Assembly (NCBI GenBank): GCA_002798175.1 | Contig: NWQL01000002.1 | Location: 1-41,186, forward strand | Direction: 5' to 3' | From: Lysobacteraceae bacterium NML91-0213 | Lineage (GTDB): Bacteria > Pseudomonadota > Gammaproteobacteria > Xanthomonadales > Xanthomonadaceae | DNA length: 41,186 bases | In this document: positions 1 to 15,521 of the stretch, in pieces | Layout of the letters: each line of letters opens with the position of its first letter | Position numbering within the stretch: the stretch's first letter is position 1 | Translations under genes and position numbers: made by a program | Notes under the pieces: model-generated | Told to the model about the DNA's origin: nothing | The model's input: the letters and a program-made list of their open reading frames with translations, nothing else | Databases searched by the model: none

Positions 1-131
1 GACGCCGGCACGCTCTTCCTCGCTGGCTGCACCAGTACAACTGGCACCGGCCGCACGCCAGCCTTGGCTACCAACCCCCAATCAGCCGCATCCAGCTTCC
101 ACTGAACAACGTCCTGGGTTTACACAACTAG
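1..131 (+). CDS. IS481-type transposase, C-terminal end (partial at window edge)
   Basis: Reading in the frame that starts at base 3 gives about 42 residues ending in a TAG stop at 129-131. It contains WLHQYNWHRPHASLGYQPPI followed by a tail ending NNVLGLHN. This is the typical C-terminal end of the DDE integrase-core transposases of the IS481 group: the W-x-x-x-YN-x-x-RPH-x-SLG-x-x-P motif lies just after the catalytic glutamate helix. The catalytic residues lie upstream of the window, so I cannot tell whether the element is intact. It ends only 87 bp before the likely liuC start. The liu genes that usually precede liuC (isovaleryl-CoA dehydrogenase and the carboxyltransferase subunit) are not seen, so the insertion sequence may have split the operon. 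No clear terminal inverted repeat was recognised in bases 132-218. Confidence 0.8.
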   Translation, partial: RRHALPRWLHQYNWHRPHASLGYQPPISRIQLPLNNVLGLHN

Positions 132-218
132 CCGGCGCAACCGGTCCACCACGTCCACCGGCCGGCCGGTGCGGACGACGCGGTTATCATGCCGGTCGGT
201 TTCCGCGAGTCCGTATCG

Positions 219-1004
219 ATGTCCGATGCACTGACCTGTGTCACCCATGGCCCGGTAGCCCGGCTGCGCCTTGATCGCGCCGCGCTGCATAACGCCTTCG
301 ACGCCAGCCTGATCGCCGCGCTCACCGCCGCACTGGAACAGGTGGCGCGCGATGCCGACGTGCGGGTGGTGGTCATCGAGGGCGCTGGCGCCTCGTTCTC
401 CGCCGGGGCCGACCTCAACTGGATGCGCGCGATGGCCGGCGCCAGCGAAGTCGAGAACCGCGACGACGCGTTGGCACTCGCGCGCCTGATGCGCACGCTC
501 GACGAGCTGCCGGAGCCGACCATCGCCCGCGTGCACGGCGCCGCCTTTGGCGGTGGCGTCGGCCTGGTGGCCTGCTGCGATATCGCCATCGGCGTGCCGG
601 AGGCGAAGTTCGGGCTGACCGAAAGCCGCCTGGGCCTGCTGCCGGCGGTGATCTCGCCGTACGTCATCGCCGCCATCGGTCCGCGCCAGGCACGCCGCTG
701 GTTCGCCACCGCCGGGATCTTCGATGCCGACCAGGCACACCGCATGGGCCTGCTGCACGAGGTGGTGCCGGCGGCGGAACTCGATGCCGCGGTCGACCGG
801 CAGATCGACCTGCTGCTCAAGGCCGGCCCGTTCGCCGCCGCCGACGCCAAGCGGCTGGTGCGCGAAGTCCTCGCGGAGCCCGACCGCGACCGCCGCGACC
901 ATGACAACGCCACCCTCATCGCCGCCCTGCGGGTCTCCGCCGAAGGCCAGGAAGGGCTGTCCGCGTTCCTCGACAAGCGCCCGCCGGCGTGGGCCGAGCG
1001 CTGA
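219..1004 (+). CDS. liuC: enoyl-CoA hydratase family, probable methylglutaconyl-CoA hydratase
   Basis: This is a crotonase-fold protein of 261 aa from the ATG at 219. An in-frame ATG at 189 would add ten residues, but that extension does not look like family sequence and neither start has a strong ribosome site. The oxyanion-hole segments are visible as SFSAGADLNWM and HGAAFGGGVGLVACCDIAIG, followed by the FGLTESRLGLLPAVISPYV block typical of AUH/LiuC-type hydratases. In leucine degradation this enzyme hydrates 3-methylglutaconyl-CoA to HMG-CoA in the cytoplasm. The family alone would only support 'enoyl-CoA hydratase/isomerase'. The specific call rests on the next two genes, the biotin carboxylase subunit and HMG-CoA lyase, which flank this step in the pathway. 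Other branched-chain hydratases remain possible. Confidence 0.85.
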   Translation: MSDALTCVTHGPVARLRLDRAALHNAFDASLIAALTAALEQVARDADVRVVVIEGAGASFSAGADLNWMRAMAGASEVENRDDALALARLMRTLDELPEPTIARVHGAAFGGGVGLVACCDIAIGVPEAKFGLTESRLGLLPAVISPYVIAAIGPRQARRWFATAGIFDADQAHRMGLLHEVVPAAELDAAVDRQIDLLLKAGPFAAADAKRLVREVLAEPDRDRRDHDNATLIAALRVSAEGQEGLSAFLDKRPPAWAER

Positions 1005-1069
1005 CCGGACGCCTCGCCGTTCCATGCATCCGCATCCACCCCTCCATCCGGAGGAGAGGGCTGAACCCC

Positions 1070-3061
<1,992 letters not shown>

Positions 3062-3099
3062 CACCGGCACAGGCCACGTACATTCCACCGGGAGAGGCA

Positions 3100-4014
3100 A
3101 TGAACGACCAGGTACGCATCGTCGAGGTGTCGCCGCGCGACGGTCTGCAGAACGAGAAGACCCTGGTGCCGGCGACGGTGAAGGTGGAACTGATCGACCG
3201 TCTGGGACGCACGGGGTTGCGCACCATCGAGGCGACCAGCTTCGTCAGCCCGAAGTGGGTGCCGCAACTGGCCGATGCCGCCGAGGTGTTCGCCGCCATC
3301 CAGCGCCGCCCGGGCATCGCCTATCCGGTGCTGGTGCCCAACGAAACCGGCTACGAGCGCGCGCGCGCGGTGGGCGTGGAGGAAATCGCCGTGTTCACCG
3401 CGGCATCGGAAGCCTTCAACCGCAGGAACATCAACGCCGGCATCGACGAGTCGCTGCAGCGCTTCGCACCGGTGCTCGAGCGCGCCCGGGCCGACGGCGT
3501 GCGGGTGCGCGGCTATGTCTCGACGGTGCTCGGCTGCCCCTACCAGGGTGACGTGCCGCTGGACGATGTGGTGCGGGTGGCACGCGCGCTGCACGGGATG
3601 GGCTGCTACGAGGTCTCACTGGGCGACACGATCGGGGTCGGCACGCCGGTGAAGGCGGCGGCCATGCTGCGCGCGGTGGCCGCGGAGGTGCCGGTGTCGG
3701 CCCTGGCCCTGCATTTCCACGACACCTACGGCCAGGCGCTGGCCAACGTGCTGGCCTGCCTGGAGCAGGGGGTGCGCGTCATCGACGCCGCAGTGGCAGG
3801 CACCGGCGGCTGCCCCTACGCACGGGGGGCCAGCGGCAATGTCGCGACCGAGGATGTCGTGTATATGCTGCACGGCATGGGAATGCAGACAGGCATCGAC
3901 CTCGACGCGCTGGCAGACACCGGGCGCTGGCTGGCCGGCTGTCTGGGCCGGCAGACCGGCAGCAGGGTCGGACGCGCCACCGCCCCCACACCCGCGGACC
4001 CGACGGTGTCATGA
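3100..4014 (+). CDS. liuE: hydroxymethylglutaryl-CoA lyase
   Basis: A TIM-barrel lyase of 304 aa of the DRE-TIM family. The N-terminal VEVSPRDGLQNEK carries the metal and catalytic residues. HFHDTYGQALAN supplies the metal-binding His pair, and GTGGCPYARGASGN holds the signature cysteine loop of HMG-CoA lyases. The enzyme cleaves HMG-CoA to acetyl-CoA and acetoacetate, the last step of leucine degradation. A GGGAGAGG ribosome site precedes the ATG. The gene follows liuD after 38 bp and overlaps the next gene by ATGA (4011-4014), so it is probably cotranscribed with both. The length fits the family (about 300 aa). The last ~25 residues, rich in Pro, Arg and Thr, are an unconserved-looking tail. 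Confidence 0.93.
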   Translation: MNDQVRIVEVSPRDGLQNEKTLVPATVKVELIDRLGRTGLRTIEATSFVSPKWVPQLADAAEVFAAIQRRPGIAYPVLVPNETGYERARAVGVEEIAVFTAASEAFNRRNINAGIDESLQRFAPVLERARADGVRVRGYVSTVLGCPYQGDVPLDDVVRVARALHGMGCYEVSLGDTIGVGTPVKAAAMLRAVAAEVPVSALALHFHDTYGQALANVLACLEQGVRVIDAAVAGTGGCPYARGASGNVATEDVVYMLHGMGMQTGIDLDALADTGRWLAGCLGRQTGSRVGRATAPTPADPTVS

Positions 4015-6596
4015 CGTCCCCGCGTCGAGCGGATGCCGACGACGACGCCACCGGGAACGACCCGGAGCGGATCGCCGCATCGCTCGACGCCGCCGCCGGC
4101 GACCCTGCCCTGCCCGCCGATACCCGCCGCCTGCTGGGCCACGCGGCGCAGGCCCTGCGCCACAGTTGCGTCGACGCCGAGCGCGCACGCCTGCGCTACG
4201 CCGCGCTGTTCGACGCCGTGCCCGACCCGGTCAGCATCCTCGACGAGCGTGGCATCGTGCTCGACCTCAACCGCGCCGGCGAACGCGCCTATCGGCGCCC
4301 GCGCGAGGAGATCGTCGGCCAACCGATCGAAGTGCTCAATCCCGACCTTCCAGCGGACCACATGCAGCCGGTGCTGGAGACCCTGCACCGCGGCGGCACC
4401 TACGTGATCGAGGTCTACAACATGCGTGCCGACGGCACCCGCTTCCCGGTGGAGGTGCACTCGGCGGGGTTCAGCCTGGACGGCAGGCCATGCGTGGTGG
4501 CGGTGGCGCGCGACCTCAGTGCCCGCCGCGAGGCCGAGGCACGCTACGGGCAGCTGCTGGAAGTCATCGACAAGGGCGTGCTGGTGCAGGACGCCCGCGG
4601 CCAGCCGCTGCAGGCCAACGCCGCGGCCATGCGCATCCTCGGCATCGATGCGGGGCACAGCCTGGGCGAGCACCTCGTGCCGGACGACTGGACCCTGCTG
4701 GACGAGAGCGGCCGCAGGATTCCTCCCGACGCCACCCCGTTCGCGCAGACCCTGCGCAGCGGCCGCCCCACCGGCACCCGCGTGCTCGGCTTCTACCACA
4801 AGCCCGAGCGGCGGCTGCGCTGGATGTCCTACGCGACCGTCCCGGTGTTCGCACCGGGCGCGCAGCAGCCGCACCAGGTGATCTCGTTCTTCAACGACAT
4901 CACCAGCCTCAAGCGCGACCACGCGTTATTCGCGCGTGCGCAGGCGCTGGCACGCATCGGTGGCTGGGAATGGGAAGTGGGCCGCGATGCGCTCTACCTC
5001 ACCATCGAGGGCGCGCGCATCCTCGGCCACCTGCCGCTGCCGGGGAACATGGCCGGCATGCTCGAAAGCCTGCGCGAGGACGACGCCCACCTGCTCGAGC
5101 AGGCGCTGCACGCGGCGGTGGACCGGGGCCAGCCGCTCGACCTCGAGCTGCGCGGCCGGCGCGACGATGGCCGTGCGCTCTGGGTGCGCATCATCGGCGA
5201 GCGCCAGCACGACGAGTCCGGCGCGATCAACATCACCGGGACGCTGCAGGACATCAGCGAACGCAAGCAGGCAGAGGAAACCCTGCGCGTGCAGGCGCGT
5301 ACCGACCCGTTGACCGGCCTGCTCAACCGCGACGCGATCCTCGCCGAGCTCGATGGCCGCCTGTGCGACCCCACCCAGTCGCGGCTGGCGGTGCTGTATA
5401 TCGACCTCGACCGCTTCAAGACCGTCAACGACGTGCTGGGCCATGCCGCGGGCGACCAGCTGCTGCATTTCGCCGCGCGCCGCATCGCCGATGCGGTCGG
5501 CACGGAGGGCCTGATCGCACGCGTGGGTGGCGATGAATTCCTCGTGGTGTGCGGCATCCGCGACGATGCCGACACGCCCGAGCGCCTGGCTGCGCGCATC
5601 CTTGCCTCGCTGGCGGAGAACTTCCGCTTCGATGGCGAGGAATTCGACATCAGCGCCAGCATCGGCATCGCGCGCGCGCCACAGGATGGCGACCGGCCAC
5701 AGACGCTGATCCAGAACGCGGATGCGGCGATGTACGACAGCAAGCGGCGCCTGCGCAACAACTGGCAGGCCTACACGGCCGAGCTGGGGCAGCTGCGCGA
5801 AGACCGCCTGCGCATGGAAACCCAGCTGCGACGCGCGGTGGAGAACGAGGAGTTCCGCCTCGTCTACCAGCCACAGGTTGACCTGCGGCATGGACGCATC
5901 GTCGCCGCCGAAGCGCTGATCCGCTGGAGGAGCCAGCAGGGCGAGATGCGCCCGGACCACTTCATCGCCCATGCCGAGAACACCGGCGACATCGTGCGCA
6001 TCGGCCGCTGGGTGCTGCAGCAGGCCTGCGCGCAGGTGGCGGCATGGCGCGCCGCCGGGCACGGAATCGTGCGCGTCGCGGTGAACGTGTCCTACCGGCA
6101 ATTCGTCGGCGACGACCTCGCCGATGCCGTGCGCGCCACGCTCGCGGAGCACGCCCTGCCCGGCTCCGCGCTGGAGCTGGAATTCACCGAGCGCGCCCTG
6201 ATCGAGGATGCGCCCGACACCCTGCGCACCTTCGCCGGCCTGCGCGATCTGGGAGTGATGCTGAGCATCGACGATTTCGGCGAGGGCTACAGCGCGCTGA
6301 ACTACCTGCGCCGACTGCCCATCCACGGGCTCAAGCTCAGCCAGCTGTTCGTCGCGGGGGTACCGGACAACCATTCCGACGTCGCGGTCTGCCAGGCGAT
6401 CGCCGGCATCGCGCGCAGTCTCGGCCTTGGGCTGGTGGCCGAGGGGGTGGAATCCGAAGCGCAGCGGCGCTTCCTGCTGGAACTCGGCGTGCCGGTCGGC
6501 CAGGGCTTCCTGTTCGCACCGGGGCTGTCGGCGGACGAACTGGCCCGCCGGCTGACGATGGAGCAGGCCCCGCAGGCAGGCGCCGCGAAACGCTGA
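4011..6596 (+). CDS. PAS-PAS-PAS-GGDEF-EAL cyclic-di-GMP turnover protein
   Basis: 861 aa with no signal peptide or membrane segment, so probably a cytoplasmic sensor enzyme. Three PAS-like segments lie at about residues 62-178, 178-300 and 305-425. The third ends in GTLQDISERKQAEETL, the usual PAC-to-GGDEF linker. The diguanylate cyclase motif is an exact GGDEF at 506-510. The usual RxxD inhibitory site just upstream is absent (GTEG there instead). The phosphodiesterase domain has EAL at 634-636, an Asn in VAVNVSYRQ, the DDFGEGY loop with D754-D755, K775 and EGVE. The residue two after the catalytic lysine is Ser (K-L-S) where Asp is usual. Both activities are possible; which one dominates cannot be told. 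The start codon overlaps the liuE stop, so translation is probably coupled to leucine catabolism genes. Confidence 0.92.
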   Translation: MTSPRRADADDDATGNDPERIAASLDAAAGDPALPADTRRLLGHAAQALRHSCVDAERARLRYAALFDAVPDPVSILDERGIVLDLNRAGERAYRRPREEIVGQPIEVLNPDLPADHMQPVLETLHRGGTYVIEVYNMRADGTRFPVEVHSAGFSLDGRPCVVAVARDLSARREAEARYGQLLEVIDKGVLVQDARGQPLQANAAAMRILGIDAGHSLGEHLVPDDWTLLDESGRRIPPDATPFAQTLRSGRPTGTRVLGFYHKPERRLRWMSYATVPVFAPGAQQPHQVISFFNDITSLKRDHALFARAQALARIGGWEWEVGRDALYLTIEGARILGHLPLPGNMAGMLESLREDDAHLLEQALHAAVDRGQPLDLELRGRRDDGRALWVRIIGERQHDESGAINITGTLQDISERKQAEETLRVQARTDPLTGLLNRDAILAELDGRLCDPTQSRLAVLYIDLDRFKTVNDVLGHAAGDQLLHFAARRIADAVGTEGLIARVGGDEFLVVCGIRDDADTPERLAARILASLAENFRFDGEEFDISASIGIARAPQDGDRPQTLIQNADAAMYDSKRRLRNNWQAYTAELGQLREDRLRMETQLRRAVENEEFRLVYQPQVDLRHGRIVAAEALIRWRSQQGEMRPDHFIAHAENTGDIVRIGRWVLQQACAQVAAWRAAGHGIVRVAVNVSYRQFVGDDLADAVRATLAEHALPGSALELEFTERALIEDAPDTLRTFAGLRDLGVMLSIDDFGEGYSALNYLRRLPIHGLKLSQLFVAGVPDNHSDVAVCQAIAGIARSLGLGLVAEGVESEAQRRFLLELGVPVGQGFLFAPGLSADELARRLTMEQAPQAGAAKR

Positions 6597-6617
6597 GCGG
6601 ACACGGCGACGGGCAAT

Positions 6618-6632
6618 CCGTCCCGAGGACGG
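6618..6632. terminator. short hairpin between convergent genes
   Basis: CCGTCC and GGACGG form a 6-bp stem around a CGA loop in the 105-bp gap between the convergent PAS-GGDEF-EAL and gyrA genes. No T run follows on either strand, so intrinsic terminator activity is doubtful. It is the only obvious structure in this gap. Confidence 0.2.
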
Positions 6633-6701
6633 GAGGATCGCGGGCCCAAGGACCACACGGGAACCCGCCCGCACGAACGCGCGGCCGGGCGCCCACCGCG
6701 A

Positions 6702-9416
<2,715 letters not shown>

Positions 9417-9735
9417 CTAGGCGGTTTGCATCCTGGCTGCGCGGCACGGACCGGGTGGCCACCCGGAAGCCTCCGGACGGCCCGCGCGCCGGCCGCCGGC
9501 AACGCGTGGAAAAAGACAGCGGATGATACCACGCGGAGCCCTTCCGACCCAAGCGCATCCATCCTGAAAACAAGGACTTAGATGTTCCGGGGAGCGATCA
9601 ACGGCGGGTTTACGCCCCGTTCCGGCCCTGGGCTGAACAGGCGCGCGGGGGGGGGGCGCCGTGCTTTGGCACTGGCGCACGGGGTCGGGCCCGCGATCGG
9701 TCCCGGTCGGGTCGCGGCGCGGGCGAACGACCCCG
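9417..9735. other. gyrA-mtnA intergenic region with a G10 run
   Basis: This 319-bp gap between two minus-strand genes holds the predicted gyrA promoter (9523-9552) and the gyrA leader. It also holds an uninterrupted run of ten G (plus strand, 9647-9656), about 80 bp after the mtnA stop. No convincing terminator for mtnA and no small gene were seen. Confidence 0.6.
9523..9552 (-). promoter_or_regulatory. likely sigma-70 promoter of gyrA
   Basis: Read on the minus strand, TTGGGT (9547-9552) and TATCAT (9523-9528) are separated by 18 bases. This places transcription start near 9516 and gives a leader of about 100 nt before the gyrA ATG. It is the only A/T-containing promoter-like element in a very G+C-rich gap. 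The assignment is by pattern only. Confidence 0.5.
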
Positions 9736-10797
9736 TCAGGCGGTGCCGAACAATGCGCGCATCCGCTCCGCGTCGGGCTGCTCGACGATGCCGCGCTCGG
9801 TCACGATTGCGTCGATCAGCGATGCAGGTGTGACGTCGAACACCGGATTCCATGCCTGCACGCCTTCGGCCACGGTGCGGTTGCCGGCCACGCCCAGCAG
9901 CTCGCCCGGGTCGCGCTCCTCGATCTCGATGTGGTCGCCGGACGGGGTGGCCATGTCGACGGTCGACGACGGCGCCACCACCATGAACTTCTTGCCATGG
10001 AAGCGGGCCGAGATCGCCAGCTGGTAGGTGCCGATCTTGTTGGCGACATCGCCGTTGGCGCAGATGCGGTCGGCCCCGACCACCACCCACTCGACGTCGC
10101 CATTGCGCAGCAGGTGCGAGGCGGCGGCGTCGGCGATCAGGGTGGCATCGATGCCGTCCTGCTGCAGCTCCCACACGGTCAGGCGCGAGCCCTGGTTCCA
10201 CGGACGGGTCTCGTCGGCGTACACACGCCCCACCCTGCCCTGGGCGACGCCGGCGCGGATCACCCCCAGCGCGGTGCCGAATCCGGCAGTGGCGAGCGAG
10301 CCGGTATTGCAATGGGTGAGCACGCCCGAGCCGGGCGCGATCAGCGACGCCCCGAGTTCGCCCATGCGCCGGTTGGCGGCCAGATCCTCGTCGGCGATGG
10401 CCTGCGCTTCGGCTGCGATGCGCGCGCGCCAGTCGGCGCCGGAGGCTTCGAGCGCGGCACGCATGCGCGCAAGCGCCCAGGCGAGGTTGACGGCGGTGGG
10501 ACGCGCGGCATTGAGTCGCTGCATCGCCGGCGCAAGCAGGTCGGCGGCCATTGCGCCATCGGCGGCATCCACCTCGCGCGCGGCAAGCACCACGCCCCAG
10601 GCCGCGGCAATGCCGATCGCCGGCGCGCCGCGCACGATCAGCGCATGGATCGCCGCCGCCACGTCGTCGCTGCTGTGGCAGGTGACGTACCCGGTGGCAA
10701 ACGGCAGCTTGCGCTGGTCGAGCAGTTCGAGGGCGTCGCCGGTCCAGCGGATCGGACGGATGCGGTCGTAGCGTGCGTAATCGATGGCGTCGTTCAT
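9736..10797 (-). CDS. mtnA: S-methyl-5-thioribose-1-phosphate isomerase
   Basis: A protein of 353 aa of the eIF2B-like sugar-phosphate isomerase family. The N-terminal [14 protein letters not shown] block, the [12 protein letters not shown] loop with the catalytic cysteine at C163, and [17 protein letters not shown] with the catalytic aspartate at D243 are all present. These match the two catalytic residues known for MtnA. The enzyme converts methylthioribose-1-phosphate to methylthioribulose-1-phosphate in the methionine salvage pathway. The length is normal. Other salvage genes are not nearby. Adjacency of mtnA and gyrA is, as far as I recall, common in Xanthomonadaceae. Confidence 0.96.
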   Translation of the reverse strand: MNDAIDYARYDRIRPIRWTGDALELLDQRKLPFATGYVTCHSSDDVAAAIHALIVRGAPAIGIAAAWGVVLAAREVDAADGAMAADLLAPAMQRLNAARPTAVNLAWALARMRAALEASGADWRARIAAEAQAIADEDLAANRRMGELGASLIAPGSGVLTHCNTGSLATAGFGTALGVIRAGVAQGRVGRVYADETRPWNQGSRLTVWELQQDGIDATLIADAAASHLLRNGDVEWVVVGADRICANGDVANKIGTYQLAISARFHGKKFMVVAPSSTVDMATPSGDHIEIEERDPGELLGVAGNRTVAEGVQAWNPVFDVTPASLIDAIVTERGIVEQPDAERMRALFGTA

Positions 10798-10859
10798 CGG
10801 GCGATTCTAACCGCCAGGTCCGACCGTCGCGGGCGCCACCCCGGTCGATGCGCGCGGCT

Positions 10860-11375
10860 TCAGCGGACGACGAACTCCGCGCCGCAACCGCCGGTCACCC
10901 AGACGCCGGTGCGGTCCCAGCCCCAGTTCTGCCGCTGCACGCAGCGCACGTCGGACAGCTGCTCGTCCAGGCGCACGTCCTGTGCGACCACCGCATTGCA
11001 TCGCATCATGCGGTTGCCGCGCGATTCGCAGCGCACCCGCTGCGGCGGTGCATTGCCGTCGAGATCGACCGGGCCTTCGATGAAATCCGCGCTGCAGCCA
11101 CGCGCCACCCACACGCTGCGGTGGTCGTAGCCCCAGGTGGCGCCGTGGATGCAGTCGAACGACGAGTTCTGCACCAGCAGGCGCACCCCATTGCGGGTGT
11201 CGGCATTGCAGTAGTTGCGGCGGTTGTCGCGCGACTCGCAGCGGAACACGCGCGGTTCGGCTGCAGCTGCGGCGGCGGACGGCGCGTCGTCCCCGTCGCC
11301 CAGGCCGAGGCGCGCGGTCAGCCCGCATCCGCCCGTGCCAACCGCCAGCATCACGACGATCACTCCCCGCAACAT
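10860..11375 (-). CDS. DUF3011 protein with two Cys-rich repeats, probable lipoprotein
   Basis: 171 aa from the ATG at 11375, which has a G-rich ribosome site (GGGGGG) a few bases upstream. A GTG at 11393 would add six residues. The N-terminus MLRGVIVVMLAVGTGGCGL looks like a lipoprotein signal, although TGGC is a weak lipobox. Two tandem repeats of about 56 residues follow. Each begins RCESR and has four cysteines, a central W-G-[YW]-[DR] and a GC-[SG]-A-[DE]-F end. This is the DUF3011 pattern, of unknown function. Eight repeat cysteines suggest disulfides in the periplasm. The gene stands alone, between mtnA and epmA on the same strand. I do not know its role. Confidence 0.8.
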   Translation of the reverse strand: MLRGVIVVMLAVGTGGCGLTARLGLGDGDDAPSAAAAAAEPRVFRCESRDNRRNYCNADTRNGVRLLVQNSSFDCIHGATWGYDHRSVWVARGCSADFIEGPVDLDGNAPPQRVRCESRGNRMMRCNAVVAQDVRLDEQLSDVRCVQRQNWGWDRTGVWVTGGCGAEFVVR

Positions 11376-11474
11376 GAAACCCCCCGGATCCACGACGCAC
11401 CCAATCTACACGTTGCGCACCGCCGCGCATGTAAACATTTCGACAATCCTCGCAGATGCCGCGCGGCGTCGGGC

Positions 11475-14968
<3,494 letters not shown>

Positions 14969-14972
14969 CTAA

Positions 14973-15009
14973 GGCGTCCGGCTACCACGGCCGGCTATGC
15001 GCACACACC
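14973..15009 (-). repeat. decayed copy of the three-way-junction element
   Basis: On the minus strand this reads GGTGTG, nine unrelated bases, then GCCGGCCGTGGTAGCCGGAC. That resembles a type-A element from which the segment between the two GCCGGCC repeats, which includes the first hairpin, has been deleted. It starts 13 bp upstream of the ligA ATG. Recombination between the short direct repeats is the simplest origin. Confidence 0.55.
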
Positions 15010-15036
15010 TCGGTGGCGCTTCGTCTGGCATCGCGC

Positions 15037-15157
15037 TGCCCGTCACGCGCACCGGGGGGTGTGCTCCCCCGGCCGGAGTCCGCGTCCAGCTACCACGGCC
15101 GGCCGCCGGCCATCCATGGCCGGCTGTCCGCACACCCCCCGATGCACGCGACGGGCC
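15037..15157 (-). repeat. three-way-junction repeat element, type A copy 1
   Basis: 121 bp, oriented by its core (minus strand). Outer arms 15039-15063 and 15131-15155 pair at 22 of 25 positions. The three exceptions (15045/15149, 15048/15146, 15052/15142) are A.C on the plus strand, that is G.U on the minus strand. Inside, the minus strand has a perfect 9-bp hairpin GCCGGCCAT-GG-ATGGCCGGC. A second stem, CCGGCC/GGCCGG (15097-15102 with 15069-15074), closes a 22-nt loop GTGGTAGCTGGACGCGGACT plus CC. About 25 bp beyond the left arm is also shared with copy 2. Confidence 0.9.
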
Positions 15158-15332
15158 CCGGCGTTCGCCGGCTCCGGTAGGAAAATCAAAACCGGCTGTG
15201 CCGTCACCGGTCGCTGACACGTTCGCGCGCTCGACAGGCATCGAGGTCAACACCGGCGGTAACCGGAGGTCGTCGACTGTCACGTCGGCTTACGTTTTCC
15301 GCTATCGACCTTCCGGACGCAACGACGGTTCG

Positions 15333-15448
15333 GGCCCGCCGCGGACACAGGGGGATGTCCAGAGCCGGCCATGGATGGCCGGCGGCCGGATGTGGTAGCA
15401 GGACGCGGAGATATCCGGCTGGACATCCCCCTGTGGCCGCGGTGGGCC
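15333..15448 (+). repeat. three-way-junction repeat element, type B copy 1
   Basis: 116 bp on the plus strand. Outer arms 15333-15360 and 15421-15448 pair at 26 of 28 positions, plus one G.T (15338/15443) and one A.G (15345/15436). The perfect 9-bp hairpin lies at 15364-15383. A second stem, 15384-15391 with 15413-15420, closes a 21-nt loop that starts GTGGTAGCAGGACGCGGA. Almost every base belongs to a stem or to the conserved loop. The arms share 20 of 27 positions with type A, and the differences are compensated in the partner arm. Confidence 0.9.
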
Positions 15449-15521
15449 ACCCGCGTCACCGCCCCGCCCGCGCCCTGGCTCCGGCTTCCGCTCTGTCGCG
15501 ACTCAGGGCTTCCGGGCTTCC

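Noticed and set aside
9657..9735. A terminator after mtnA
   Set aside because: G+C-rich short inverted repeats exist but none has a T tract on the minus strand.
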